Source of the DNA: Blastocatellia bacterium
GTDB taxonomy: Bacteria; Acidobacteriota; Blastocatellia; Pyrinomonadales; Pyrinomonadaceae
Direction of reading: 5' to 3'
Length of the DNA stretch: 64,000 bases
Assembly: GCA_016789265.1 (NCBI GenBank)
Contig: JAEUQK010000029.1
Location: 62,001-126,000 of the forward strand
Under the pieces are notes generated by a model, which did no database searches, was not told the origin of the DNA, and was given only the letters and a program-made list of their open reading frames with translations. The stretch's first letter is position 1, and each line of letters begins with the position of its first letter. Both the position numbers and the translations under genes were made by a program. Of this stretch, positions 43,756 to 52,550 are shown in pieces.

Positions 43756-44475
43756 ATGACGTACACAAGACATGACGGCCGTGCCGTCGATCAGATACGA
43801 AACACAAAGATCACGCCGAACATTTCGCCGTATGCCGAAGGCTCGGCTTTGATCGAGGTCGGCGGAACCAAGGTGATCTGCACCGCAAGCGTCGAGGACA
43901 AGGTCCCGATGTTTCTCCGCAACAAAGGATTAGGTTGGGTGACCGCCGAATACGCGATGCTGCCGCGGGCGACCAACACGCGAACGCAGCGTGAAACACA
44001 AAGGCCTTCGGGACGGACCCAGGAAATACAGCGCCTTATCGGCCGCAGCTTGCGTGCGATCGTCGATACAAAACTCCTCGGCGAACGCCAGATATATATC
44101 GATTGCGATGTTATTCAGGCGGACGGCGGCACGCGATGCGCTTCGATCACGGGTGCGTATGTCGCTCTCGCTCTTGCTTGCCGAAAATTGATGAAGAACA
44201 ACATCATCAAGACGTCGCCGATCGTGAGCGAGGTCGCCGCTGTCAGCGTAGGGATCCTGGACGGAACGCCGATCCTCGACCTTGCATACTCGGAAGATTC
44301 AACGGCCGAAGTAGATATGAATGTTGTGTGCACCGGCACCGGAAAGTTCATCGAACTGCAGGGAACGGCCGAACGCGAACCATTCTCACGCGAGCAGATG
44401 GACGAAATGCTGATCCTTGCTGACACGGGCATCAACAAGCTTTTTGAGATCCAGCGGAAAGCGCTGGCAGGCTGA
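43756..44475 (+). CDS. rph: ribonuclease PH
   Basis: 239 residues, typical length. It trims tRNA 3' ends by phosphorolysis. Conserved: [34 protein letters not shown], the phosphate/RNA-binding [19 protein letters not shown] and [22 protein letters not shown]. Its TGA stop is directly followed by the stop codon of the convergent D-aminoacylase-like gene (44475/44476). Confidence 0.97.
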   Translation: MTYTRHDGRAVDQIRNTKITPNISPYAEGSALIEVGGTKVICTASVEDKVPMFLRNKGLGWVTAEYAMLPRATNTRTQRETQRPSGRTQEIQRLIGRSLRAIVDTKLLGERQIYIDCDVIQADGGTRCASITGAYVALALACRKLMKNNIIKTSPIVSEVAAVSVGILDGTPILDLAYSEDSTAEVDMNVVCTGTGKFIELQGTAEREPFSREQMDEMLILADTGINKLFEIQRKALAG

Positions 44476-45966
44476 TCACTTCCTTTTCAATATCATTCCG
44501 GGGGTGGCGTTGGTGACCTTTTCGCCATCCCAAACCTTTGTCCCATTCACAAACACTGCTCTAATACCGGTCGCGAAAACCTGCGGCTGGGTGAATGTTG
44601 CGTTGTCGATAACCGTGTTAGGGTCAAAAAGCACGAGGTCGGCCTTCATCCCTTTCTTGATCAGTCCTCGATCTTTCAGGCCGAGGCGTGCGGCCGGCAA
44701 TGCCGACATCTTTCGGACGGCATCTTCAAATGAAAGCCATTTGTTCTCGCGGACAAATTGGCCGAGCACCCGAGGGAACGTTCCCGTTCCGCGCGGATGC
44801 CGGCTGCCGATCCCGCCGTCGCTCGACGCCATGATCCACGGTGTTTGGTAAAAGGTCTTTACGTCCGATTCGGTCATCCCGTAACCGATAACGCCCGCAC
44901 CGCCTTTCTTTACGATCTCAATGTATGTCTCGACCGGTGTTGTTCCGGCGATCCTAGCGGCCTGTTCAAGCGTCTTGCCTTCGTACGCGGGAAACGCGCG
45001 GCAGCTTGTGATCAGCACCTTGTCGGGGCCGCCGATCGCATTGATGCCTTTTTGGACCTCGGCTCGGTCCTCGTGTTTTCGGCTGGGGACGAGGACGGTG
45101 ATCGTCGATGCCCACGCCGTGTAGGGATATGCGTCGGCAGTTACATCCTGTCCCGCTTTGCGGGCTTCGTCGATGATCGCGACCGCTTCTGCCGATTTGC
45201 CCCAAACGCTGCTGTTGCCCATTTTGATATGCGAGATCTGGACGGGAATTTTTGCTTCCTTTCCAATGCGGATGCTCTCGCGGATAGCGTTCAGCACGCC
45301 TTCTTCCTCGTCGCGCATATGCGTCATATATATGCCGCCGTGCTTTGCGGCGACCTTTGACAATGCGATCATTTCTTCCGTCGTCGCCATGAAGCCAGCG
45401 TCATACTCAAGGCCGGACGAAAGTCCGAACGCACCTTCGTTCATCGCCTGTTCGACCAGCTTTTCCATTGCGACGATCTCTGCGTCAGTCGCGACCCGTT
45501 TATAGTCATTTTTCAAAACCTCCTCGCGCACCGTTCCATGGCCGATGAACGCACCAACGTTTGGAGCGATCTTGCCGCTCAATTTGGCAAGATATTCAGC
45601 GATCGGCCAAGGGCTGCCGCCGTCAGGTCCGACGAGGATCGTTGTAATGCCCTGCGAGATCTGGTTTGCAGCGGTTCCTTCGCGAAGCAATCCGTCTTCC
45701 GAATGGTTGTGGATATCAATAAAACCGGGTGCGAGGACGAGGCCCGCGCCATTGATGGTCACATCTCCTTTCTTGAGTTTGATCTTTCCGACCTTAACGA
45801 TGCTTCCGTTTTGTATCTCGACATCACCGACAAAGCCAGGCTTGCCGGTGCCGTCAATGATCACGGCGTTTCGGATCAAGAGTCTTTCGGACTGTCCAAG
45901 GACGGCTGACGAGAGGATTGCCAGTAGAACTAGCAACGCGGAGAGAGAACGATTTGTTGAGCGCAT
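44476..45966 (-). CDS. exported D-aminoacylase-like amidohydrolase
   Basis: 496 residues from ATG 45966 (three further upstream ATG/ATA codons make the start uncertain). A signal peptide precedes an amidohydrolase barrel with the metal site DIHNHSEDG, then QGITTILVGPDGGSPWP, MTHMRDEEEGV, VQISHIKMGN and GTGTFPRVLGQFVRENKWLSFEDAVRKM, as in N-acyl-D-amino-acid deacylases. Location in the periplasm fits turnover of D-amino-acid conjugates from the wall. It converges on rph with zero spacing. Confidence 0.88.
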   Translation of the reverse strand: MRSTNRSLSALLVLLAILSSAVLGQSERLLIRNAVIIDGTGKPGFVGDVEIQNGSIVKVGKIKLKKGDVTINGAGLVLAPGFIDIHNHSEDGLLREGTAANQISQGITTILVGPDGGSPWPIAEYLAKLSGKIAPNVGAFIGHGTVREEVLKNDYKRVATDAEIVAMEKLVEQAMNEGAFGLSSGLEYDAGFMATTEEMIALSKVAAKHGGIYMTHMRDEEEGVLNAIRESIRIGKEAKIPVQISHIKMGNSSVWGKSAEAVAIIDEARKAGQDVTADAYPYTAWASTITVLVPSRKHEDRAEVQKGINAIGGPDKVLITSCRAFPAYEGKTLEQAARIAGTTPVETYIEIVKKGGAGVIGYGMTESDVKTFYQTPWIMASSDGGIGSRHPRGTGTFPRVLGQFVRENKWLSFEDAVRKMSALPAARLGLKDRGLIKKGMKADLVLFDPNTVIDNATFTQPQVFATGIRAVFVNGTKVWDGEKVTNATPGMILKRK

Positions 45967-46128
45967 ATTTGTTCGCATCATACGGCAGATCAAGGCCTTG
46001 ATTCAAATGGACTTTGACGCGATAACGGTTGGGGAATAAAATCGTTGCGTCTGTCGGATTGCCGGCTGGCGTCAACGGATCCCTCATTCTAAGACGGTTT
46101 TCTGTTTACCGGACCGATCAAAGTACAG

Positions 46129-47169
46129 ATGTTTAAGAAGGGCACAGATCTGACGCGGCTTCCATTTTTGGTAAAGTACGCGTTAACGACACTTCTGGTC
46201 TTAGCGGCCACACTGATGACCTCGGGATTGTGGCTGCTCGTCGAAAGAGCCATCAGCGCGCCGCTTTTTTTGGCAGCGATAACGATCAGCGCTTATCTTT
46301 TCGGAATGCGGGCAGGCATCTTCGCCACCGTGTTGAGCGGCCTCGCGATCGATTACTATTTCGTTCAGCCTTTCCATGCGTTTACCGGCTCACGCGACGA
46401 GATCGTAAGACTCGTGCTTTTCTATATAGAGGGCGGATTTCTTAGCCTGTTGATCGCTAAAGTACGTGCCGCGACGGACGAACTAAGGAATTCCCGGGAA
46501 GAATTGCGTCAGCTTACACAGCACCAACAAACCCTTCGCGAAACTGAGCAGAAGCGGATCGCCATTGAGATCCACGACGAACTTGGCCAGGCATTGACGG
46601 GCCTAAAGCTCGACATCAGTCTGCTGAATCGCGGCCTTACTCAAAACGGGGCACTCCCGGATCCGGGAGACATTTCCAAGGGCCTGGATGAACTCGCGTC
46701 AAAAGTGGATTCGACCATCGGTTCGGTCCGCCGGATCGCATCGGAGATCCGCCCGTCTATCCTTGATGATTTTGGCCTTGTGGCTGCGCTCGAATGGCAG
46801 TCCGGACAGTTTCAGGCTAAATCCGGTGTCATTTGCGAATTTAGTGCAAACACAGAGGATCTGTCGCTTGACCACGAAACCGAAAGCGGTGTTTTTCGCA
46901 TCGCTCAGGAAGCTCTTACAAACATTGCCCGTCACGCAGAGGCGTCAGTCGTCGAGTTCGACGTAGTCAGGCAAAATGGCGAGGCGATATTCAGCATTCG
47001 TGATAACGGCCAAGGGTTTGATCTACGGAACCTGATCAAAAAGCGTTCTTTGGGCCTGATAGGTATGCGCGAACGCGCTCGACTTCTCGGCGGTGAACTC
47101 GACATTGAAAGTAAGCCTGGCAGCGGGACCTTGGTACAATTGACCGTGCCGGTACAACTTTCAGATTAG
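46129..47169 (+). CDS. NarL-family sensor histidine kinase
   Basis: 346 residues: four N-terminal membrane helices in a DUF4118-like arrangement (FFAT-type ... DYYFVQPFHAFTGS), a short coiled coil, then HisKA_3 with the phosphoacceptor His in RIAIEIHDELGQALTGLKLD, and an HATPase domain (EALTNIARHAEAS, IRDNGQGFD). It pairs with the LuxR-type regulator encoded 11 bp downstream. Its signal is probably intramembrane or internal because there is no periplasmic loop of size. Confidence 0.94.
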   Translation: MFKKGTDLTRLPFLVKYALTTLLVLAATLMTSGLWLLVERAISAPLFLAAITISAYLFGMRAGIFATVLSGLAIDYYFVQPFHAFTGSRDEIVRLVLFYIEGGFLSLLIAKVRAATDELRNSREELRQLTQHQQTLRETEQKRIAIEIHDELGQALTGLKLDISLLNRGLTQNGALPDPGDISKGLDELASKVDSTIGSVRRIASEIRPSILDDFGLVAALEWQSGQFQAKSGVICEFSANTEDLSLDHETESGVFRIAQEALTNIARHAEASVVEFDVVRQNGEAIFSIRDNGQGFDLRNLIKKRSLGLIGMRERARLLGGELDIESKPGSGTLVQLTVPVQLSD

Positions 47170-47179
47170 AAAAAAGATC

Positions 47180-47809
47180 GTGATACGCGTACTTATAGCA
47201 GATGACCACACAATCGTCAGGCACGGTTTGCGGCAGATATTAAGCAGCGAACAGGATATGGCCGTGTCTGCCGAAGCTCAAAACGGACAAGAGGTTCTGG
47301 ATATTGTTCGGCGGGAACGCGTGGACGTCGTGGTCCTCGACATCTCTATGCCGGGCCGAAACGGGCTGGAAACACTTAAGGAACTAAAGCGGCACCATCC
47401 CGGCATCGCGGTCATCGTTTTGAGCATGCATCCGAAAGATCAATATGCGGTTCGCGTCATAAAGGCAGGAGCCTCGGGATACATTACAAAAGAAAGCGCG
47501 CCGTCCGAGCTCGTTGTCGCGATCCGAAAGGCATGCCGGGGCGAGAAGTATATCGATCCGGAGATCGCCGAGGTGTTGGCAAACTACATCGAACACGGCG
47601 GAACAGAAGACCCTCACACTCGACTATCCGATCGTGAGTATGAGGTCCTCTGTCACATTGCATCAGGCAAGGGGCTGACAGATCTTTCGCAGGAAATGAA
47701 CCTTAGCGTAAAAACGATCAGCACTTATCGAAGCCGTATTATCGAAAAGACAGGACTTTCGTCAAACGCCGAGATCACACGTTACGCGATCAGCCGCGGC
47801 CTGACCTGA
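47180..47809 (+). CDS. NarL/LuxR-family response regulator
   Basis: 209 residues. Receiver domain with Asp in VVVLDISMPGRNGLE, then a LuxR-type helix-turn-helix (LSDREYEVLCHIASGKGLTDLSQEMNLSVKTISTYRSRIIEKTGLSS). The start at 47180 is GTG (GTGATACGCGTACTTATAGC). Downstream of the stop lies an 18-bp near-palindrome that could be a binding site for a regulator of this type. The kinase gene is immediately upstream. Confidence 0.95.
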   Translation: MIRVLIADDHTIVRHGLRQILSSEQDMAVSAEAQNGQEVLDIVRRERVDVVVLDISMPGRNGLETLKELKRHHPGIAVIVLSMHPKDQYAVRVIKAGASGYITKESAPSELVVAIRKACRGEKYIDPEIAEVLANYIEHGGTEDPHTRLSDREYEVLCHIASGKGLTDLSQEMNLSVKTISTYRSRIIEKTGLSSNAEITRYAISRGLT

Positions 47810-47815
47810 AAACGG

Positions 47816-47833
47816 TGTAGGAATTTTCCTACA
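47816..47833. promoter_or_regulatory. near-palindrome TGTAGGA-N4-TCCTACA
   Basis: Arms TGTAGGA (47816-47822) and TCCTACA (47827-47833) are perfect inverted repeats separated by ATTT, 7 bp after the response-regulator stop. The size and spacing suit a dimeric LuxR/NarL-type DNA-binding site. It has no T-run, so it is not a standard terminator. Confidence 0.4.
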
Positions 47834-48090
47834 AAGTATAGCACATCATTCTTACTTTCTTTTAGGATAGTTTGGTCTTGTGCCGACACCCCAAAATCAA
47901 CGAAACTCAAAGCATCCAGAAAGCCGGAGTCCGCAACATCGACAATGTCCTTTTGGATTCGCTAATTCCAGAAAAACTCACGCTCACTAGCTGATCGAGG
48001 CCTATCAGGCGGCTGCAACCGTCGGATCGGCCTCGGTTTTTGCTTTCTGTCCAAAAGACGTAAAATCTAACTAATTTAGGAGAAACGAAT
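47834..48090 (+). other. intergenic region before fabG with terminator-like stem
   Basis: No convincing gene in these 257 bp. Near its end CGAGGCC (47996-48002) pairs with GGCCTCG (48029-48035) over a 26-nt loop, then GTTTTTGC, a likely terminator for the two-component operon. The rest has no recognisable feature. RBS AGGAGAA lies before the TTG start of fabG at 48091. Confidence 0.45.
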
Positions 48091-48840
48091 TTGGAAAACC
48101 AACAATTTTCTGGCCGAGTGGGACTTGTCACAGGTGGAACACGCGGCATAGGCAGGGCCGTCGTGCTTGAGCTTGCACGACGCGGATGCAGCGTCGCGTT
48201 CAACTATTCAAAGAGCGCCGACGAAGCCGAAAAGCTAAAGGCAGAGGTGGAAGCTCTTGGCGTAAAGGCGTTTGCCGCTCAATGTGATGTGGCCAGCACC
48301 GAGGCATCTGCTGAATTTGTAAAGGCCGCCGCGTCCGAACTTGGCGGCCTCGATTATCTCGTCAATAACGCCGGCATCACCCGCGACCAGCTTATCCTTC
48401 GAATGAAGGAAGAGGATTGGGATGCCGTTATCGACACCAATCTAAAAGGCGCGTGGAATTTTTCAAAAGCCGTGCTTCGGCCGATGATGAAAAATGAGAA
48501 TGGCGGTTCGATACTTAATATGGCGTCTATTTCCGGCGTTGTCGGGATGCTCGGCCAGTCCAACTATTCGGCATCAAAAGCGGGCATGATCGGCCTTACT
48601 AAATCGCTCGCGAAAGAAGTTGCAAGCCGTAATATCACCGTGAACGCGCTCGCACCCGGAATGATCGAAACCGAAATGACGGCCGAGATGAACGCCGATT
48701 TTCGTGAAAAGATCCTTGCTTCGATCCCGCTTGCCCGATTCGGTTCGGTACAAGAGATCGCCGATGCCGCATTTTTTCTGCTGACGGCCCGGTACATTAC
48801 CGGACAGGTGCTCCAAGCCGACGGCGGCCTCGCGATGTGA
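48091..48840 (+). CDS. fabG: 3-oxoacyl-[acyl-carrier-protein] reductase-like SDR
   Basis: 249 residues from TTG 48091, the only start consistent with the RBS and the family N-terminus. Short-chain dehydrogenase fold: cofactor motif VTGGTRGIGRAV, NNAGITRDQLILRMKEEDW and the catalytic Ser-Tyr-Lys set in NMASISGVVGMLGQSNYSASKAG. The match with FabG (NADPH-dependent reduction of 3-oxoacyl-ACP in fatty acid synthesis) is close in length and motifs. Other fab genes are absent, so an alternate SDR role is possible. Confidence 0.88.
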   Translation: MENQQFSGRVGLVTGGTRGIGRAVVLELARRGCSVAFNYSKSADEAEKLKAEVEALGVKAFAAQCDVASTEASAEFVKAAASELGGLDYLVNNAGITRDQLILRMKEEDWDAVIDTNLKGAWNFSKAVLRPMMKNENGGSILNMASISGVVGMLGQSNYSASKAGMIGLTKSLAKEVASRNITVNALAPGMIETEMTAEMNADFREKILASIPLARFGSVQEIADAAFFLLTARYITGQVLQADGGLAM

Positions 48841-48886
48841 TCTGCGATCAAACCGCAAGTAAAAAGATCAAAGGCAAAAGGCAAAA

Positions 48887-49288
48887 ATGGACGATACGGA
48901 TCAAGACGCTAAAGACTCAAAGTCAAAGATCTGGGATATTCGAGAGAGGGCGTTTGCGTTCTTGGTAAGAATAATAAAAGTGAGCCAATATCTCGAAAGA
49001 CGATCAGATGTTGGCAGGTCTTTAAGTCTCCAGCTGCTTAGGTCGGGCACATCTGTGGGTGCCAACTTGGAAGAATAACAGGCGGGACAAAGTAAGCACG
49101 ATTTCATTAGCAAGAATTCGATCGCGTTAAAAGAGGCCCGTGAAGCTAATTATTGGATTCGACTACTGCGTACTTCATATGATCTTGATCCACAGATCAG
49201 AAACGGTCCAGAAGAGTTAAGAGATGGATCCCAAGAGAACGCTCTGATCATTGGCGCAATAATTGTTTCAGCTCGAGATCGTGGCTGA
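48887..49288 (+). pseudogene. second four-helix-bundle protein gene with in-frame stop
   Basis: The first 63 codons (MDDTDQDAKDSKSKIWDIRERAFAFLVRIIKV ... LLRSGTSVGANLEE) end in TAA 49076-49078. The same frame then continues QAGQSKHDFISKNSIALKEAREANYWIRLLRTS and on to TGA 49286-49288, exactly as in full-length members of the four-helix-bundle family (SGTSIGANLEEA...GQS..DF). So one nonsense change cuts a 133-residue protein. It belongs to a different subfamily from the pseudogene at 9588-9950. Confidence 0.9.
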
Positions 49289-49326
49289 GTTTTGCCTTTT
49301 TACTTTTACCTTTTGCCGTCTTAATT

Positions 49327-50325
49327 GTGTACGAATTTCAACCAAAAGAAGAAGAACCGCAGCCTCCTCAGCAAACGCCTGAGGAGTATCTCGCCGCGCA
49401 GAAACGCTCGATCAGGAAGAAATCCTGGTGGGCAGTCGGCATCGGCGGATTTGTTGTTGCGGTACATATTGGCTGGCTTTTGGTGTTCGCGATTCTCGGG
49501 GCAAAGCCCGATCTCTCGGTCCTTTTTCGCAGCATCTTTTTCATTATCGGGTTTTTCGCTTTGGTAGCCGGTTCCTATGGCCTCTACTACGCCAAGAGTC
49601 TCTCGATGAAAGACATCACGCCAACCGTCGAAGCGATAGAATTCGCGCGTCGATCAGAGGCGACTACGCCCTATTTCACGATGATCCTAATCGGTTCGAT
49701 CATCGCAGTATTCGTAGCACAGATGACTGTCGGCCTCGGAGAATCGATCCTGCTCGCAGGCTTCGTAAAACCCGAATTCACCCAGAACGGGCAGTACTGG
49801 CGCGTTCTTACGGGAGGCGCTCTGCACGGCGGCCTTTTGCATATTTATTTTAATTCCCAGGCGTTATACGGGTTTGGCAGTCTCATGGAATATCTGTCAA
49901 ACCGGGCGCATGTTGCGATCGTGTTCCTTCTTGCGGTTATCGGCGGCGGCCTGCTCAGCCTTGTGTTCATACCGGACGGAACCTCGGTCGGGGCATCAGG
50001 CGGCATCATGGGCCTTATCGGTTACATGGCGGTCTATGCTTATAGAAGGAAACAGCAGCTGCCGCCTGATTTCCTCAAAAGCATGCTGATAAACGTCGGC
50101 TTTATTGCCGCGTTCGGCATAATTGCCTATCAGCTCGTCGATAATTTTGCACACATCGGCGGATTTCTTGTCGGCGCGGTATACGCTTTCATTCAAGTTC
50201 CGCGTGACCTCAACGTCGATCCGCGAAGGACCAACAGCGTCATCCACACGCTGGGCATCGTCGCGATCGCCATCTACATTGCCGAAGCCGTGTTCGCCAT
50301 TTTCCGTATAACCGAATCCGCATAA
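49327..50325 (+). CDS. rhomboid-family intramembrane serine protease
   Basis: 332 residues from GTG 49327. A hydrophilic N-terminus and two extra helices precede the six-helix rhomboid core. The catalytic Ser lies in GTSVGASGGIMG (GxSG) and the His in DNFAHIGGFLVGA; the L1/helix 2 box reads QYWRVLTGGALHGGLLHIYFN. It cleaves membrane helices of unknown substrates in the inner membrane. Only one base separates it from trmB. Confidence 0.92.
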   Translation: MYEFQPKEEEPQPPQQTPEEYLAAQKRSIRKKSWWAVGIGGFVVAVHIGWLLVFAILGAKPDLSVLFRSIFFIIGFFALVAGSYGLYYAKSLSMKDITPTVEAIEFARRSEATTPYFTMILIGSIIAVFVAQMTVGLGESILLAGFVKPEFTQNGQYWRVLTGGALHGGLLHIYFNSQALYGFGSLMEYLSNRAHVAIVFLLAVIGGGLLSLVFIPDGTSVGASGGIMGLIGYMAVYAYRRKQQLPPDFLKSMLINVGFIAAFGIIAYQLVDNFAHIGGFLVGAVYAFIQVPRDLNVDPRRTNSVIHTLGIVAIAIYIAEAVFAIFRITESA

Positions 50326-50326
50326 A

Positions 50327-50956
50327 ATGCCCAGAGTCCGCGTCCATCAACACGTAAACCCGCTTTCGCCGTATTATCGACAGGAGCCGAGGCCCGTCGA
50401 CATCGAGACCGTGTTTGCCGACCCCGAGCGTCCGCTCCTGCTCGATGTTGGCTGTGCGCGCGGTCGTTTTCTGATGCGAATGGCAGAAGCAGAGCCTAAG
50501 TGGAACTATCTCGGCGTTGAGATCCGCGAACCGCTCGTCAATGAAGCAAACAGGCTTGCGGCCGAGGCGGGCCTGACAAACGTGCATTACGCCTTTTGCA
50601 ACGCGATGCTATGGCTGGACAGATTGCTGGAGGGAATACCGCACGGTATCCTTCAGAATGTAACGATCCAATTTCCCGATCCCTGGTTCAAAAAGAAACA
50701 CGCCAAACGCCGTATGGTCAACGAAGAAATGGTCGAGACCATCGCTCGCCACCTTTCGATCGGCGGCCAAGTGTTCGTTCAGACCGACATCGAATTCCTC
50801 GCCGATGAGATGTTCACACTATTTCGCAACGACGACAGGTTTATGGAAGCCCAAACCGACGCAAACCCATTTCCCGTCAAAACCGAACGCGAAAAGGCCG
50901 TCTTAGACAAGGAATTGCCGGTCTTCAGAACAACTTTTGATCTCACATTGGAATGA
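50327..50956 (+). CDS. trmB: tRNA (guanine-N7-)-methyltransferase
   Basis: 209 residues. It methylates G46 in the variable loop of tRNA. SAM-binding site: LLDVGCARGRFLMRMAE; catalytic/tRNA-binding box: NVTIQFPDPWFKKKHAKRRMVNEEMVE. The sequence begins 1 bp after the rhomboid stop, so the two are coupled. Its 3' end overlaps the end of the decayed deformylase copy on the other strand. Confidence 0.96.
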   Translation: MPRVRVHQHVNPLSPYYRQEPRPVDIETVFADPERPLLLDVGCARGRFLMRMAEAEPKWNYLGVEIREPLVNEANRLAAEAGLTNVHYAFCNAMLWLDRLLEGIPHGILQNVTIQFPDPWFKKKHAKRRMVNEEMVETIARHLSIGGQVFVQTDIEFLADEMFTLFRNDDRFMEAQTDANPFPVKTEREKAVLDKELPVFRTTFDLTLE

Positions 50957-51300
50957 ATGAATAGGTTCTCTGGCAAATTGCCTGCGTCCAATTCTTCTCT
51001 TTCTTGAAACTGTTTGCCAACATATCTCGCCTGAGTTTTTGCAGGTGGCCCATAAAAAGTTTACCGTCGAAATGATCGGTTTCGTGCATGGATGCACGAG
51101 CGGCATAGCGCTCGGCATCTTGTCCGAACGACTCGGCTTTTTCACTTTGGGCGCGCAACCGGGCTTTCAACGGTCGGGAAATAACGGGCGTGTCCATGCC
51201 GTCGAGATCGGAGACTCAACACCAGCCTTTTCCGTCGTCCCGGAACAGATTTCGTTGCAGGCGATCAAGGACAAGAGCACTCGCGTCAAAGAAGCGGCTG
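50943..51300 (-). pseudogene. decayed copy of peptide deformylase
   Basis: On the minus strand 50943-51197 is open and reads ISRPLKARLRAQSEKAESF ... YAARASMHETDHFDGKLFMGHLQKLRRDM ... FKKEKNW, clearly the C-terminal half of the deformylase encoded at 51723-52214 (about 70% alike there), including the HExxH zinc motif. Further upstream the match continues only in pieces: a disrupted GCLSV region with a TGA in frame near 51215 and a shifted LIA.NEI segment near 51280. The N-terminal part is not recognisable. No usable start. Similarity ends at the same point as the intact gene (KKEKNW). Confidence 0.8.
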
Positions 51301-51398
51301 AGACGAAAAACCGTCGAACGATGATCGATCACTCGATCTTCCGACGGCTGGTTTACGTGTGGGCTTCGTTAACCTCAATCTATTAGATCGTCAACATA

Positions 51399-51719
51399 TC
51401 ACAAATTGAAACGAAGGCCTTCGATGTATTGTGGCAAGGGCGACAGCCCTGTTGGCACGGTGGCTTCGACCGCCAACCTATTGCACGAGCAAGCTGGGTC
51501 AAACTGGATCGATCCAGCCATTGCAAGATCGTTTCCTCCATAGATCTCAGTCAGGTTCCATCCATCGCAATCGAAGCTCGTATCCAGAATGCCGTTTGTG
51601 TCATATCGGGCAGTGATCACATCACCACGATCGCCGGGAAGGCTGCCGCGACCGGTGACGACGAGCTTGCCATCTGATCGGCTCGGTCGATCTCCGGCAA
51701 GACCACTTCGAAGAACCAA
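51399..51719 (-). pseudogene. fragment of a delta-60-repeat (beta-propeller) protein
   Basis: An open frame with the pattern DGKLVVTGRGSLPGDRGDVITARYDTNGILDTSFDCDGWNLTEIYGGNDLAMAGSIQ, i.e. one and a half copies of the delta-60 repeat common in large exported adhesin-like proteins (normally many tandem repeats with a signal peptide). Here there is no signal peptide, the fragment begins directly at the stop of def, and ends in unrelated sequence with a small hairpin (AGGGC-GACA-GCCCT, 51437-51450). So it is a relic, not a gene. Confidence 0.75.
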
Positions 51720-51722
51720 GAT

Positions 51723-52214
51723 CTATTTCCAGTTCTTTTCTTTCTTGAATCGCTTGACGACCATATCGCGGCGCAATTTGGGCAGGTGGTCGATAAATAG
51801 TTTGCCGTTGCAGTGGTCGGTCTCGTGGAGAAACGCGCGGGCGGCGTAGCCTTCGGCATCGCGCTCGAACCATTCGCCTTTGACGTCCTGCGCCCTCAGC
51901 CTGGCCTTCATCGGCCGCGTAACGACGGCCGGAACTTTGCCGACGGAAAGACAGCCTTCCTGGCCCGATTGCTCGCCTTCTGTATGAACGATCTCGGGGT
52001 TAGCGGCGATGAGCTTTATCCCGTCGCAATCCATTACGAACAGACGAAGGTTGAGCCCGATCTGCGGAGCGGCAAGCCCCACGCCATGTGCCTCGTACAT
52101 CGTCTCGTACATATCGTCGCACAGCGCGGCAAGAGCCTCGTCAAACTCGGTCACGGGCTGGCCGACCTTAGCGAGGACCTCTTCGGGATATTCTGTGATC
52201 TTGCGAACTGCCAT
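51723..52214 (-). CDS. def: peptide deformylase
   Basis: 163 residues from ATG 52214, where the family starts (MAVRKITEYPEEVLAKVGQPV). All three motifs are present: GVGLAAPQIG, EGCLSV and HETDH with zinc ligands. The enzyme removes formyl from nascent proteins. The start overlaps the stop of the upstream zinc-finger gene by one base (ATGA). A decayed second copy lies 400 bp downstream. Confidence 0.97.
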   Translation of the reverse strand: MAVRKITEYPEEVLAKVGQPVTEFDEALAALCDDMYETMYEAHGVGLAAPQIGLNLRLFVMDCDGIKLIAANPEIVHTEGEQSGQEGCLSVGKVPAVVTRPMKARLRAQDVKGEWFERDAEGYAARAFLHETDHCNGKLFIDHLPKLRRDMVVKRFKKEKNWK

Positions 52215-52423
52215 CAGCGAGGAATTACGCCCGTTCGCGCTCCGCGGCGAAAACCGCGGTGAGCAAAAAATCCCTTCTCTTCGCGAGCAAGGCATTGCCA
52301 GCAGACATTGTGCCGCTCGTTTGTCGGCGACACGAACGTGTTATAGTGTCCAACCTCGCGGTCGCATCGTTCACAGCGAACCGCGGGCTTTTCGATCGTT
52401 TTCGGATCGAGTGTTTCGATCAT
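52214..52423 (-). CDS. small zinc-finger-like protein upstream of def
   Basis: 69 residues with two CxxC pairs (CERCDREVGHYNTF, CWQCLAREEKGFFAHRG), a probable zinc ribbon. Basic, cytoplasmic. Its TGA overlaps the def ATG, so translation is coupled and its amount is tied to deformylase; a ribosome- or nascent-chain-linked function is a guess. RBS AGGAGATC lies before the ATG. Confidence 0.7.
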   Translation of the reverse strand: MIETLDPKTIEKPAVRCERCDREVGHYNTFVSPTNERHNVCWQCLAREEKGFFAHRGFRRGARTGVIPR

Positions 52424-52550
52424 GAGGAGATCCTCCGTGAGTGGCGTATTGCTATCTCTATTCTATGTGCGGACCGCGTAATCTTCAATCGCGCCATATC
52501 AGGCAAACCCGCCGTCTCATCTGCTATCCTATGCGTTCGGTTTTTGTCGC

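Noticed and set aside
47907..48203. Minus-strand frame upstream of fabG
   Set aside because: It overlaps the fabG start on the other strand and shows no domain; the codon pattern follows fabG.
51039..51386. Plus-strand open frame across the decayed deformylase
   Set aside because: It is antisense to the deformylase remnant and has no RBS or family match.
52424..52550. Cobalamin or other riboswitch before the TonB receptor
   Set aside because: The 127-bp leader lacks the conserved B12-box or other known aptamer motifs.
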